DNA from: Calliopsis andreniformis | Taxonomy: Eukaryota; Arthropoda; Insecta; Hymenoptera; Andrenidae | Assembly (NCBI RefSeq): GCF_051401765.1 | Contig: NC_135071.1 | Location: forward strand, 5,372,961-5,436,960 | DNA length: 64,000 nt | Direction: 5' to 3' | Part shown: piece after piece, positions 9,960 to 20,390 of the stretch | How the letters are laid out: each line of letters opens with the position of its first letter | How positions within the stretch are numbered: position 1 is the stretch's first letter | Notes under the pieces: generated by a model | Databases searched by the model: none | The model's input: the letters and a program-made list of their open reading frames with translations, nothing else | What the model was told of the DNA's origin: nothing | Made by a program: the position numbers and the translations under genes

Positions 9960-11343
9960 ATAAGGGTATAGAAAAAAGAAACAAGTACACTCGATTAAAT
10001 TTGAGTCGGCCCTTACAAGGACTTAAATACGACTTTTATTGAATATTTTACGAGCGTGGCGGGGGTTCTGTTGGTCTTCTGGACGGTCGGCTCCTCGTCC
10101 GTGGCGGGCTTGCGTCGTGTCTGTCGGTGGAGGGGGCCCTGGTCCGAACGACGCCGGTTAGCAACGTTGGCGTCTGAAAAAGAAAATAGTGACGGAACTG
10201 CGACGGTAAGCGAGAGTGTAAATTAAGCTGTACCGAATATTCCCGACTCCTGGCTGTGACAACAAGCCTGTATGGAGGGGATAGGAATACCTTACCTGTA
10301 ACGCGAAGGTAATGCAGTGGACTGTATGATCGACTTTCCTTTACAATTAAAAGGATCGTCGACAGGCGAATGCGCAGAGAGGAGGAAACCTCTTCTCTAC
10401 GTCTTATGCACCTTATAAAAAGGTTTGCGTCGGGTGAATCCCTGCGTGAGCAGAGATTCGCGACCTCTGAGATGTACTATTCCTAGCTGGCACTAGGCGC
10501 AGAGACTGGTGACGGCCAGAGGCTCTACGACGCGACGCCATTCACCGCACCGTGTGCATCTATTCGTCACACGGGGGTTGCTTCTAAACGGGTAGTAAAG
10601 CGCGAGTAACGCAGAGGTGATAAGCACTTACGTTTACTCTATCTGGATTTACCTGTCAACAAATGCTCCTGAGCAGTGGGCTCGATGCTCTTCCGGCGAT
10701 AAGCAAACTCAAAGAATCGTGAAAATCACCGATTCCAAGAGTGCTACAGCATTGCTACAGCAATCTCTTTTTTGCAAGCTGATTCGTCTGTCGCACATAT
10801 AATATTTGATAGCCGAACAGACGAATATATCAGGCCGCAAGAGAAATTGATCAAACAGCTAGAATTCTAGCGCTTCGAGGACTTCGAGCGTTTTGAGAAA
10901 CCAAGTTGCTCTTATCGAAGTAGGCTCGAAATGGCTATAATGCTGCTGATTTATTGCTACCTGTCGAAGGACTGGTGCAAGACTGACTGCGAAACTCGCG
11001 CGTGTTTTCGCGAATGCGCGGAATACGCTAATTAGCCGCTACGCGGCGCACGCTTATCATATTTTAACTTTGTCCAATATTCGACAGTTTTCTCTCTCTC
11101 TCTCCCAGACTCGGACGTCCCCACTCGACGTCGGGCCTGAAATTCGAACAGCTGACACAGGTCGTTCACCTGTTCGAGTTCTACTGTAATAGCTAAAAAC
11201 CAGTCATACTCCAAATTCACCGTGTTTGTTATTAGCGCAACGGAATCTCCTACCGAAGGCGACCTTCGGTTGGTTACGTATATCAACAGACAACGGTTTT
11301 CGCGAACGAGATAAAGTGCTCGTTATCATCGCTTTTTTCAACA
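9960..11343 (-). repeat. LTR-like repeat (- orientation), paralogous to 32,430-33,700 (+)
   Basis: Read on the - strand, this repeat starts near TGTTGAAAAAAGCG at about 11,343, with a second possible TG start at 11,287. It shares its order of blocks with the + strand sequence at 32.4-33.7 kb: CTCGTTCGCGAAAA, CGCTAATAACA, CGACGTCGAGTGGGGAC, AGAGCCTCTGGCCGTCA, and a GGAGTCGGGAA block. An AATAAA on the - strand near 10,040 could be a polyadenylation signal. Size and structure suggest a long retroelement LTR. The right edge cuts into a Gypsy integrase. Both ends are uncertain. Confidence 0.5.
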
Positions 11344-11344
11344 A

Positions 11345-13225
11345 CTCGTAACCTAACTGTGTTTTCCAACTGTGTGGCCCAAAAGGATCAATGTGGAGCG
11401 TATTGAACGGGGTAGTATCCTTTTCTATAATTTCTAATTCACCTTCAGCTTTCCCTGCTACCAGAGAATGAGTTATGCACTTAATGCAATTATCAATGTA
11501 GTCACGGACCTTCTGCTTCATAGAAAGGAACCAATAGTAGGCCAAAATCGCGCTTATTGTTTTGTCGATTCCGATATGTGCCATCTCGTCATGATAGACT
11601 CTAATTACATTGCTAATCATGGTGTCTGGGACTGCAAATAGTAATTTGCGTTTAACTTGCGGAAAACCAAGCCGTTCGCGATTGTAAAGCGTTTATGATC
11701 CTGAAATTCTAACATTTTCACTAGCTTCTGTATAATCGGGTCCGTTAACTGCTTATATTGTAACTGATCTTTAAAACTAATTTCCTCAACTAACATTAGT
11801 TGCCGGCTGAGCACATCTACATGTTGCATTTCTTCGAAAGGGCGGTGTCCGACTTTAAAATCATAGTTTTGCAGGGCTAGCGTCCATCTGGCTATTCTCG
11901 GATTTATATTAATGCGTTTCATTGCTAGGGCTAGAGCATTGCAGTCGGTGATTACTTTAAAATGTATCCCGTGTAGATACAGTTTAATGTCAAAGGGCTG
12001 ATTCGGCAAGTCATCGAGATAGATTTGATCATAAATGAAGCCAAGCATCGTAATCTGAGAGTTATTCACGCCCTTAAACACGCGATCATTAGGATTTTGT
12101 AACAAATTACAATCCCTGAAATACTGGGAATAAACTGATTCTTTAATCAGATTGATGGGACTGCCTGTATCTACCAGTGCCTTTAACAATACGTCACCGT
12201 TGGTAGCTTTGGTTACTTCTACACATGAGGATCGTTGCTGCGGCAGGCTCTCCCCATTGATAGCAGAGACCTCTCGGGAGTTTGGTCCTCTCGTCTGATC
12301 TGAAGGAATCGCCAGAGGGTACACCGTTCTGCTCTGCGCTCGGTTTCTGCATCCACTGCTAATGTGTCCCTCTATTCTGCACGCAAAATCCGTTAATTTT
12401 GCGGCACAATCTCTTGACAGGTGACCAGGTTTCTTGCATCTGAAGCATGTGACTATCCTAGGATTGCTATTCATTACTTCGCGCCCCATGCGTTGCTGAA
12501 CCACTCTCGGCTTGGCGACTTTGCTGTCATCCGTAATTCGTCTGACGTGGTCTAGAAAATCTGACAGTTTATCCAAGCAAGTGTCAATGACCATTCTGCG
12601 GATGTTTGGTTCCTGTACTCCAGCCGCCAAGAAATCTATTTGGTCCTTTTCCGTTAAGTCCAGTACTTCCATCAGTTTTAACTTATGTTCCGCATATTCT
12701 ATAAATCGCTTCGCTGTGTGATTCCTACTCCTGGCACTGATCCGATTAACCCCTTGACGTACAATTTTCTTTCCTAATATTTTCACCTTTGCTGCCGATC
12801 TGAAACGTGTAGCTACCTCAAACTGCCAACAAAAAAGTTCCTATTGAACGAACATAGACGCCTCACGCGATAGCGCGTGATCGGCAGCGAGGATATTGCA
12901 AACAGTGCACGAGCCAGGCTCGTTAAAGTACGGCAAGGGGTTAATGAGTCCCCCGAAAAACTCCTTGATTTCAAAATATTCAAAATATACCAGTCCAAGT
13001 CCCGACCCTGGAGTTGGTTCGTTGCGGCCATCAACAAAGTGCGGTCGTTGGTGTCGTATAATTTAGCGATGTATTCCACCCGGTCCAGCCACTTCGTGAC
13101 ACTTTCATTATCTTTCCCAGAAAAGTCCTGTACTTGCTTCGAGATAAACTTGACATGATTCCAGTCATAGCTGTGCCCTCTACTACTGTCAGAATCCACG
13201 GTCGTGCGTTCCTTCCGAAGCTCAT
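11345..13225 (-). pseudogene. Ty3/Gypsy gag-pol with internal deletion
   Basis: On the - strand a Gypsy polyprotein remnant runs from about 13,225 down to 11,345. Gag comes first (KWLDRVEYIAKLY, then a segment rich in charged residues), then a CCHC knuckle (CFRCKKPGHLSRDC) near 12,430. An aspartic protease active site (ALVDTGSPINL) lies near 12,170. RNase H follows directly (FKVITDCNALALAM, near 11,970, and VDVLSRQ), without the reverse transcriptase that should lie between. Then comes the integrase zinc finger (H...H...C..C, 11,620-11,480) up to HIDPFGP, where the sequence ends at the LTR-like repeat. Several frame changes are needed. The missing RT shows an internal deletion of about 1 kb or more; the copy is dead. 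Confidence 0.75.
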
Positions 13226-13299
13226 TGAAAAGTGAGCATCATTTGTGTGGTTAGCTGCAGGATCTCCACAATATTCATTGACTGCGGGGATGCCACGTG

Positions 13300-14070
13300 G
13301 GGTACAGCGTCGGCAGTATTCCTATTATTGGTATTGTCGGCAGGATGATTTGGTGACGGGATCGGGGTGGTTTTATTTGTTGACTCAACGTTTGGGGGTG
13401 GTGTTTTTTAATCTTCTCCAGGTGCTCCTACAACTGCTCTATCATGCATGCGTGCGTATCAGATTCGTGCAGCTCGTGTTTTGGGTACAAACACTTCCGT
13501 AGCAGCCGTCTCCAAAACCAAAACAATAACGAACGTTCCTGACCTTCTAACAATGTTCGAACGATCGGTTAACCGTAACCGTTATGTAACGAGCACGTAT
13601 TCAGCCAAATTTATGCAATTAATTAGATTAACGAGAACTGCGTCAATTACAAACGACTATCTCACGTCTTATAAACAACTGGAGGGCAAACGTTTATGAA
13701 TTTATTGCCTGCGCTTTAATGTTAGGCGAACGTAAGCACTTGCCCCTATGTCGCCCCAGAATCACATTTAACCTATAAACACCCTTATACGGTTTACTAT
13801 CCCACTTCTGAGATAAATAACTACCTAGCTATAAGCTTTTATTTTTTACAACTAGAACTGAAGCTGATTGAAAGACTCCGAAGCTGATTTCCACTTCTAC
13901 GACTCAGTGGTTTCTCAATCAGGCCAGTCTCCCTCTTTCCAATACGAGCCCTCACACCACGCACCTATCTCACGTACTACTTCACTTCTCGCGATACACG
14001 GCACACACGGCACACTCTCTCACACATACCACTCGCTCCTCCAGCCACCTTGCGGTCAGAATTGCTTACA
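13300..14070 (-). repeat. probable 5' LTR of the - strand Gypsy element
   Basis: On the - strand the sequence begins TGTAAGCAATTC at 14,070, immediately upstream of the gag frame. It contains AATAAA-like signals (near 13,835 and 13,370) and ends somewhere near 13,300-13,340; TGCCGACA at about 13,336 is one possible end. No second copy lies on the other side of the element, so LTR status rests on position and the TG...CA borders. Short open frames inside are not considered genes. Confidence 0.45.
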
Positions 14071-14604
14071 GTAAAAACATTTTTTTCTCAAAAAAGCCCG
14101 TCAAGTACATTTTAAGTTTAATTTTTCAATTTGTGTATGACTCCTAAAGCGATACTTGTCTCACAAATTTTTTAGAGCGGACATTGTGTATGGCTGCTAA
14201 AGCTTATCTCGCAAATTTTTTAGAGTGTACACTAAACTATTCACATAAAATATAAAAGGCTAATGTACTTGGATTTATTATTTGATTTCGATACTTTGGA
14301 AGACCGGAATAACCACGATTTCGGCAAATGTACTTGGCGCATATTTTTACACTGACAGTATTTTTGTTGGAATACTGAATACCGTACGTCAAGGTTGTAG
14401 CTGCGTTGATGTCGAACCATACTTATCCATACGACGCTAGATAAGGTAGTGTCAATGGATGATTTCTTTCTTAGATTACATATTTTGATCAACAAAATCA
14501 GATTGCAGTGTACTTGTTCTGAGCACTATTCAAAATAAAACAAAAGTAGAAAGTAAAATTACTTATTTTTCAAACGTAAACACACTGATGGTTTATAATT
14601 ACAG

Positions 14605-14845
14605 GTTGCACCACTCACAGACTTTCTTATTGGGCCAACGATCATAACTTATTGACACCAACTTTAAACTATACTCCTATACGATCATACAAAGCACCAG
14701 ATATCCCAATGAAAACAGAAACAACAATGCAGTTGAGTTATCAACCAGTAGAAGTACCAAGTCCAGACAGAAATGTATCAACAGAAAAATCATACTATTA
14801 TCCTCCTACTACTAAAATGGAAGATAGTACTACATACAATAGAAG
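14605..14845 (+). CDS. host gene exon, SAXO-like microtubule-associated protein (penultimate exon)
   Basis: The exon begins after the acceptor TTATAATTACAG and ends at the donor AAG|GTATATC. It reads in one frame throughout and joins the exon at 15,338 in phase. The peptide shows THRLSYW and TTMQLSYQPVEVPSPDRNVS, with many Ser/Thr/Tyr/Pro residues. Repeated T-x-x-L-S-Y-Q-P modules are the hallmark of the SAXO/FAM154 family, which binds axonemal or centriolar microtubules, so a sperm or cilium role is possible. That is inference from short motifs; only the last part of the gene is visible and earlier exons were not found. The intact splice sites and open frame set it apart from the transposon debris around it. 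Confidence 0.5.
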
Positions 14846-15337
14846 GTATATCTGAATTTTAATTACTTTATTGGTTCAATTAATAATAGTGATACAAATA
14901 CCTAATGAGGCATCTAAAACAAGTCACATGAATAACTTCCTTGACTTACTTGACTGAATTGGGGATAGGAAAAATGTATCAGATTAAACTTTAATGTTTC
15001 AATTTCTCACCATAGTTGAGATAAAATTATTAATAGGTTAATTCCGCAGAAAATAAAATAAGTAAATAAAAATACGCATCTAAGTTTGGGTTCTTGTCGA
15101 CTTACGATTCAGGTCTGTCTTTCATAACTTGGACTAGTCTTGATGTACAATCTTAAACAGCTTTACGAAAGCTTAGAAAAAATCTTGAAACTAAAACTAG
15201 AGAATCTTTGCATATCAAACTTAACATGACTTCGTTGCATTTTTGAATTTTAATGAGAAGTGATGCTGTTTATATATAACAAGCTTCGAAAAATTTAATT
15301 CCCGTATACAAATTCATTTCTACTACTTTATTTTCAG

Positions 15338-15458
15338 CTACATTCCACCAGGCACATTAGAACCGTGTCCAGAGTCGTGTGCAGAACAATGTGCGGGACC
15401 GTGTGCAGAACAATCTACAGGACCGTGCATAATGCCATGTGTACCGACGTGTCCGTAA
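15338..15458 (+). CDS. host gene last exon, cysteine-rich tail (continues 14,605-14,845)
   Basis: The acceptor TTATTTTCAG ends at 15,337. The first base completes the split codon AG|C (Ser) from the exon ending at 14,845. The frame reads SYIPPGTLEPCPESCAEQ and then a short repeat of C-A-E-Q / C-A-G-P / C-I-M-P pattern with nine cysteines in all, ending at TAA 15,456-15,458. The periodic C-x3-C spacing resembles cysteine-rich stretches reported for SAXO/FAM154-like proteins, but those are usually N-terminal, which is odd here. An ATTAAA near 15,580 could serve as poly(A) signal. The intron is 492 bp. Confidence 0.55.
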
Positions 15459-15611
15459 ATGTGTGTCTACTACTATTTTTCACTAAGGAAGTATGTAATT
15501 AGCTATATATTATTTTTGTTACTTACATATTAAAATGGTTTCTGTTGTTGAAGGTTATAATTATTCAGTGTTATACCAATTAAAGAACAATACAACATAC
15601 AGTGAGAAATA

Positions 15612-16050
15612 CAGGGTATTTCTGAACAGCACGGCATAACTCCAAGGAGTGAATCTAGAGTTTAGACTCTAGACAAAAAAATAAGACGAAAATTAAAAAT
15701 AATTATTTCGTGTTAGAGGCTGCATTTGTTAATTATACGCGTATAAGCATCTGATGGAGAGCACCAGAAATGAGCCCGTGCGGGAACGTCGAGCAGTGGT
15801 TGCCCATACAGCAGTATAGCACTGACGTATAGGAGAAGAGAAGGGTCACTTTGAGTGACCCTACATTGCTGTATGGGCAACCACTGCTCGAGGTTCCCTC
15901 GCGGGCTCATTTTTGGTGCTTTCCACCAAATTTTTAGACGCGTATAACAAACAAAGCCTCAAACGCGAAATCGTTGTTCTTGATTTTCGTTTTATTCTGG
16001 TATCTAGAATCACCCCTTAAAATTATGCCGAGCTATTCTGAAGCACTCTG
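15612..16050. mobile_element. TA-flanked foldback MITE (439 bp)
   Basis: The ends CAGGGTATTTCTGAACAGC and its imperfect inverse (GCTATTCTGAAGCACTCTG) are bordered by TA on both sides (15,610-15,611 and 16,051-16,052). Self-complementarity continues inward: ACGCGTATAA near 15,737 pairs with the copy near 15,939, and GAGCCCG...CAGTGGTTGCCCATACAGC (about 15,773-15,818) pairs with about 15,860-15,910. Nearly the whole unit can fold into one hairpin. No coding capacity. The TA duplication suggests a Tc1/mariner-type source. Confidence 0.8.
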
Positions 16051-16141
16051 TATTACTTGTTCAGTATATAACATGAGTTTTTTCAAAACTTTATTATACT
16101 TCACTTAAAATCAAATCAAAGGCATAAACCCATAAAATATA

Positions 16142-17046
16142 CAGGGTGTCCTTAAGTGGTGGTATAAGCGGAGAGGATTTCATTCTATATGAAAAAATAG
16201 GTGGAAAATAATGAATAAACTTTCTTGATATCGTGTTTCATTTTCGAGAAAATTGAGTTGAAATTATTGTCGGGTGCATGCGTATGGAAGTGCAGTTTTT
16301 GATGCTCGAAGGGTATACGGGATAAAGGGAACATTCTCGGTCTGACCACTCACTGTCTTTACGGTACACTAGAAGCATTCTCCGTTTTTGATTTGTGAGT
16401 GTATGCGTGTGTGCGTTTGCGCTTTTAGACGTGTGGGTTCGAATGGGCGAAGCGCGCACTCCGCGGCGCAAGAGTGTAATAGACTCGCAAGAAGTGAGCA
16501 CGTGCAATCATAAAATGTGAGACATTATAATTTCGTTTATTGCATTTTATTTATGCTATTTCTAGAAGAAATACATGTTTATTTTACTTTACTTACCATA
16601 TGATTTGTTGGAATTTTACTTTAAATAATATTCTGTAAGTGCGTGACAAGCACGGTCAAAAACCGCTATATTTATTGTGTAATTGTATTATAACAAATTA
16701 AACAAAACACAAAAAACAATATGTAACACTTTCTCTGTTCAAATTTTCTACATCAAGACAAAGTACGCGCACCACTCATACAGTGGTGCTCACTGAAATC
16801 TCACGCTCATACCAACCTAACCTTTTCTGTTGCCAACTTATAAAATTATAAAATTATATTTCTAACACGATTTACCGCTCAAATGCCTACAACTGTAGTT
16901 CGTTACACTTGTACACGATTAAAATTCAAAGTCAAATTTCTGGAAAACGATACGTGACATCGAAAATGTTTATTCCATATTTTCGTCTTATTTTTTATGT
17001 AGAATCACACTCCTCTGGCGTATACCTTCAGTTCTAGGACACCCTG
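16142..17046. mobile_element. TA-flanked MITE with CAGGGTGTCC ends (905 bp)
   Basis: CAGGGTGTCCTTAAGTGG at 16,142 faces an inverted CAGGGTGTCCTAGAACTG ending at 17,046, with TA outside both ends (16,140-16,141; 17,047-17,048). The arms can be followed with decreasing identity for about 110-120 bp, sharing blocks such as ATGAAAAAATAGGTGG against a similar inverse. The interior has no recognisable gene. A diverged partial copy lies at about 18.1-18.5 kb. Confidence 0.75.
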
Positions 17047-17048
17047 TA

Positions 17049-18104
17049 TGTACAATATTCTAGAGAATGAAGTTACAAACTTATATTTGAAAATAGGAAC
17101 GACTGTTTGACTGACTGACCGACTGCCTAACTATTTCAAATTAGCCTTCTTTAGTGTTTTAATCTTTGGGTTTTTGTAAAGTTGGTTCCACTATGGAATT
17201 GTTTCTGTTATGTCTTAAATAACATATTTACTTCACTGCTATGTTACAAATATGAATTGATAGTAGTCTGTTGAAAATAATAAATTTAGTTAGCAGATAT
17301 ATGCTTCAGGTTTTAATCTAGTGTTGAACTAGATATTCTACTGCTTTCCTTTATTGCTGGATCCTGTACTTTATTTGCTGTGGGTCCTACAAGCTTTTTA
17401 AAGCTTTCCTTATAGTTTTGAAACAATAGTATATCAGCAATAGTATAGTATTCCTTAGGTAGAGTGAAAGGTTACACATCAACTAGTCGGCTTGTTCCAT
17501 CAATTTCATTCCTGTAACTTTCTTATGAATGCGAACATCTTTGAATACTTTGTTTGAATGCATTGTTTGAAACATATTAAGCTTGGATATTTTGCAAATC
17601 TATTCCTTCAGTTATTCCTTCCAAAAAGACGTGGTTTATAGCTGAAAGCATTAAGAATGAGAACTGTATGACGCTGCGCTGTGTATTCAATTAGAATTTA
17701 ATGCAATTCTATAATTAAATGTAACTACTAAAAAACAATTACTACCATTACCATTTTGTGCCTATTTATGTTAGAATGTTAGATTCTTAGCATAAGAGTA
17801 ATAAAGCCATAGAAACTAAGGACATCGACAGATCTTATCAAGTGACATAGATAGATGAGTCATCTCATTAATAAATATTTCTCTTTCTAATACAGATTTT
17901 AAAATCATAAAAAAGCATGATCAGTTCACGAAGTACACATTATAAGTCAACGAGATAAAGATAGTCTGGCTTTAGAAGAAAGAGAATTAAGTACTTAAAA
18001 TTATATTCAACGGGGGAAGCAAGATTTTAAACTGAAGAGGATAGATTTTCACACATCCACATGCCTAATTAAAGATTGAAATACATTTAATATACACTAT
18101 TATG
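17049..18104. other. AT-rich spacer, no gene seen
   Basis: About 1 kb without significant open frames, splice-bounded exons or clear repeats. A small direct repeat of GACTGACTGACCGACTG near 17,108 is the only pattern noted. Confidence 0.5.
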
Positions 18105-18540
18105 TGAAGGGTATTGGTAACCAGTGGCACGAAAAAAGGAATGGTAATTTTATATGAAAAAATAAATTAAATATATAGATTGAAATTTTATGTTTCGTAC
18201 TTCATTTTGGAGAAAAAGAATTTCAAATTAAATTAGAACGCATTGATGTACAGGCTTATGTGGCTAAGGTAAAAGGAATACTCAGTTTGACTTGTAATCC
18301 TATTTACTGTACAGTAAAAACATTCACCTCATTCTATGCCAAAATTAGTTATTCAAAAACGAAACGGGAAATTAAAAAATTTGTATTATATGTATGTTCT
18401 CGATTAATTTTTTTCTGTAAAATCACCACTCTCTTGTGTGTATTACTGGTTACGAAACACTTACACACACACGCACCCACGCACACGCACACATACATGC
18501 ATTTTTATTCGTTATGTATATGTATTTGTTGAAATATATT
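18105..18540. repeat. diverged partial copy of the 16.1-kb MITE family
   Basis: TTTTATATGAAAAAATAAAT, then TTTCGTACTTCATTTTGGAG, a GCATTGATGTACAGGC block and a CTCAGTTTGACTTGT block follow the same order as in the left half of the element at 16,142-17,046. No matching right end or TA-flanked terminus was found. A CA-rich simple repeat (about 18,462-18,498) lies inside. Confidence 0.5.
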
Positions 18541-19187
18541 TTTGATAATTTTTTTTTTTAGAAGTTAATACAGTACTGTCTTGTTAGAAGCACATATTTA
18601 TCCCTACCGCCTTGATTGAAATTTGCCGCTGCGACAACTACAAGTCACAAAAATTCGCACGACACGGTCCCGGCAGTGTCTTTGTAGCCAGAGACTGATT
18701 AGTATATTTTTCTCTCACTCTGCAACGTTTGCAATCCTTGTTGACACCTGAAATTTGAATGGACGAAATAATATAGTATATTCCGTCTTTTTCTACAGAG
18801 ACGGTGTCGAACGAAATCTATGTCTTGTATCTGTCACGCACTCTTCTTTCCATTTTAGCTGTCGCAGCCCCTCACGACAAAAAACTAAAGCGCATCGAAA
18901 AGTAGACCAGTCGTGTTATAAGAACTCTGTCACCTGAACCGTGTGCTTCTAACCAAACAGCAATGTATTTCGTTTATTTACTTGCAAATAAAGGAATCTG
19001 CTTCGACGACTCGGTCAATGAGAAAAACTGAACTATTTTGTCTTTAAGGATGGAAGGAGAGATCCAATCTACGGACAATCTGACAACGTTGTTCTTTTTT
19101 TAAGAATCTGATAGTAAAAACGTAAAAACCTTGCCAGAAAATAAAAAACAAATTCAATCTCTGTAACTACTCTCGAAGTTGAGATTT
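18541..19187. other. spacer, no gene seen
   Basis: No convincing coding sequence; a 60-codon open frame at 18,755 shows no domain. Nothing else was recognised. Confidence 0.45.
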
Positions 19188-19189
19188 TA

Positions 19190-19607
19190 CAGAGTGTCCC
19201 AGCGAACACTGTACACTGCGTTAATTCCTAAAGTATTGTACGGGCGGTCTATTCTCTTCCGATGGCGCGTGTTAGCCATTACTCCTTGAAACCGATACTA
19301 AGGTTTTCTTTCGACGAAAATCACTAAATGTAGGTGCAATGTCTCGAAAATTAATTAAAAAAAGTATATAAATTAGATGTCGCTGGATTCGTCTTGAAAC
19401 ACACTATCAACTGATCTGTAAAAAAATATATAGTTTCATTTAAAAAACCAAATTTGACCATCATATCTCATGTAATAATAATGTTAAAAAAATTCGCCTT
19501 CGCTAATAAATTGACCCCTTCGAACCATGCAATCCTGTATAAATAATTTTTTTATCTCTAATACTTTAGGAAATAATGTACTGTACAGTGTTCGCTGGGA
19601 CACCCTG
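19190..19607. mobile_element. TA-flanked MITE with CAGGGTGTCCCAGCGAACAC ends (418 bp)
   Basis: CAGAGTGTCCCAGCGAACAC at 19,190 is mirrored by the inverse of CAGGGTGTCCCAGCGAACAC ending at 19,607. TA lies directly outside (19,188-19,189; 19,608-19,609). The inverted arms share about 55 bp (through TTCCTAAAGTATT). A related single end occurs at 35,774. No coding capacity. Confidence 0.85.
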
Positions 19608-19609
19608 TA

Positions 19610-20297
19610 CATGTAACCCGTGCCAATGACGAAAATAATGATGTAGACATTCAATAATCAATTTCATTCCTACAAAGTTTGATCACAAAGGTGATCCCAG
19701 TTTTCGCATGCTAAGATTTGAAACGCTTTATAATAGTTCTAAATAGGCATTTAGTAAAATTGAAGGTTTGAAATCGAAGGTTTTATAATATTTAGGATCT
19801 TATTTGGCACCTACAATAAATAGTTATTCACAAAAGGGTTTTTAATTAGCTTAGAACAATATGGTAAAACATTGCAACTGGCGAAGTTGCCATGCCCGGG
19901 GTATACAACGTCGCCATACCGTAATAAACAGGATTCCCAACTCGGTCTAAAAAAATTCGAAGAGTTTACCGGTCAAACTGAACGAATACTGAACTGAAAG
20001 GACTTAGTACCAAATTTGTATACAAGACAAGTAATGTAAGATTTAGGGCACGTAATATGCACAATTAAATTATAGTTTAAAAAGAGGGCATACGTACCAA
20101 AACATAAACAATTTACGTTCAGATTTATAAATTATTAAAAACCATGATTGTGAGAAGGGATGAAGGTGCTCTAACGTCGGAAGACGAGGAAGAAAGAAGT
20201 GGGAGGGGGGAACATTTAATTATAAATTATTATAATTAAAAAGTAACAATATTAAATTAATGTATTTTTAGCAACGTCTCCTTCTATTTTGTACATA
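19610..20297. other. spacer, no gene seen
   Basis: AT-rich DNA with no recognised gene or repeat. Confidence 0.45.
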
Positions 20298-20330
20298 CCC
20301 AGACCTAACCCAGACCTAACCCAGACCTAA
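20298..20330 (-). repeat. interstitial telomere-like array (TTAGGTCTGGG)3
   Basis: The + strand reads CCCAGACCTAA three times exactly, head to tail, in 33 bp (20,298-20,308, 20,309-20,319, 20,320-20,330). Its complement is TTAGGTCTGGG, an 11-bp motif that starts with the canonical insect telomere pentamer TTAGG and resembles the longer telomere motifs reported from several Hymenoptera. It lies about 60 bp left of the solo LTR. With three copies it could be a telomere-repair scar or chance. Confidence 0.7.
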
Positions 20331-20390
20331 AAACATACTATAAATATTATAAACAAGTTATATTCTTTATTTTTGGCTTATTATTGCATG

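Noticed and set aside
11032..11286. 84-codon - strand ORF as a separate gene
   Set aside because: It lies in the LTR-like repeat and has no recognised domain.
13245..14074. Small + strand ORFs
   Set aside because: They fall in the presumed LTR of the - strand Gypsy element and have no domain.
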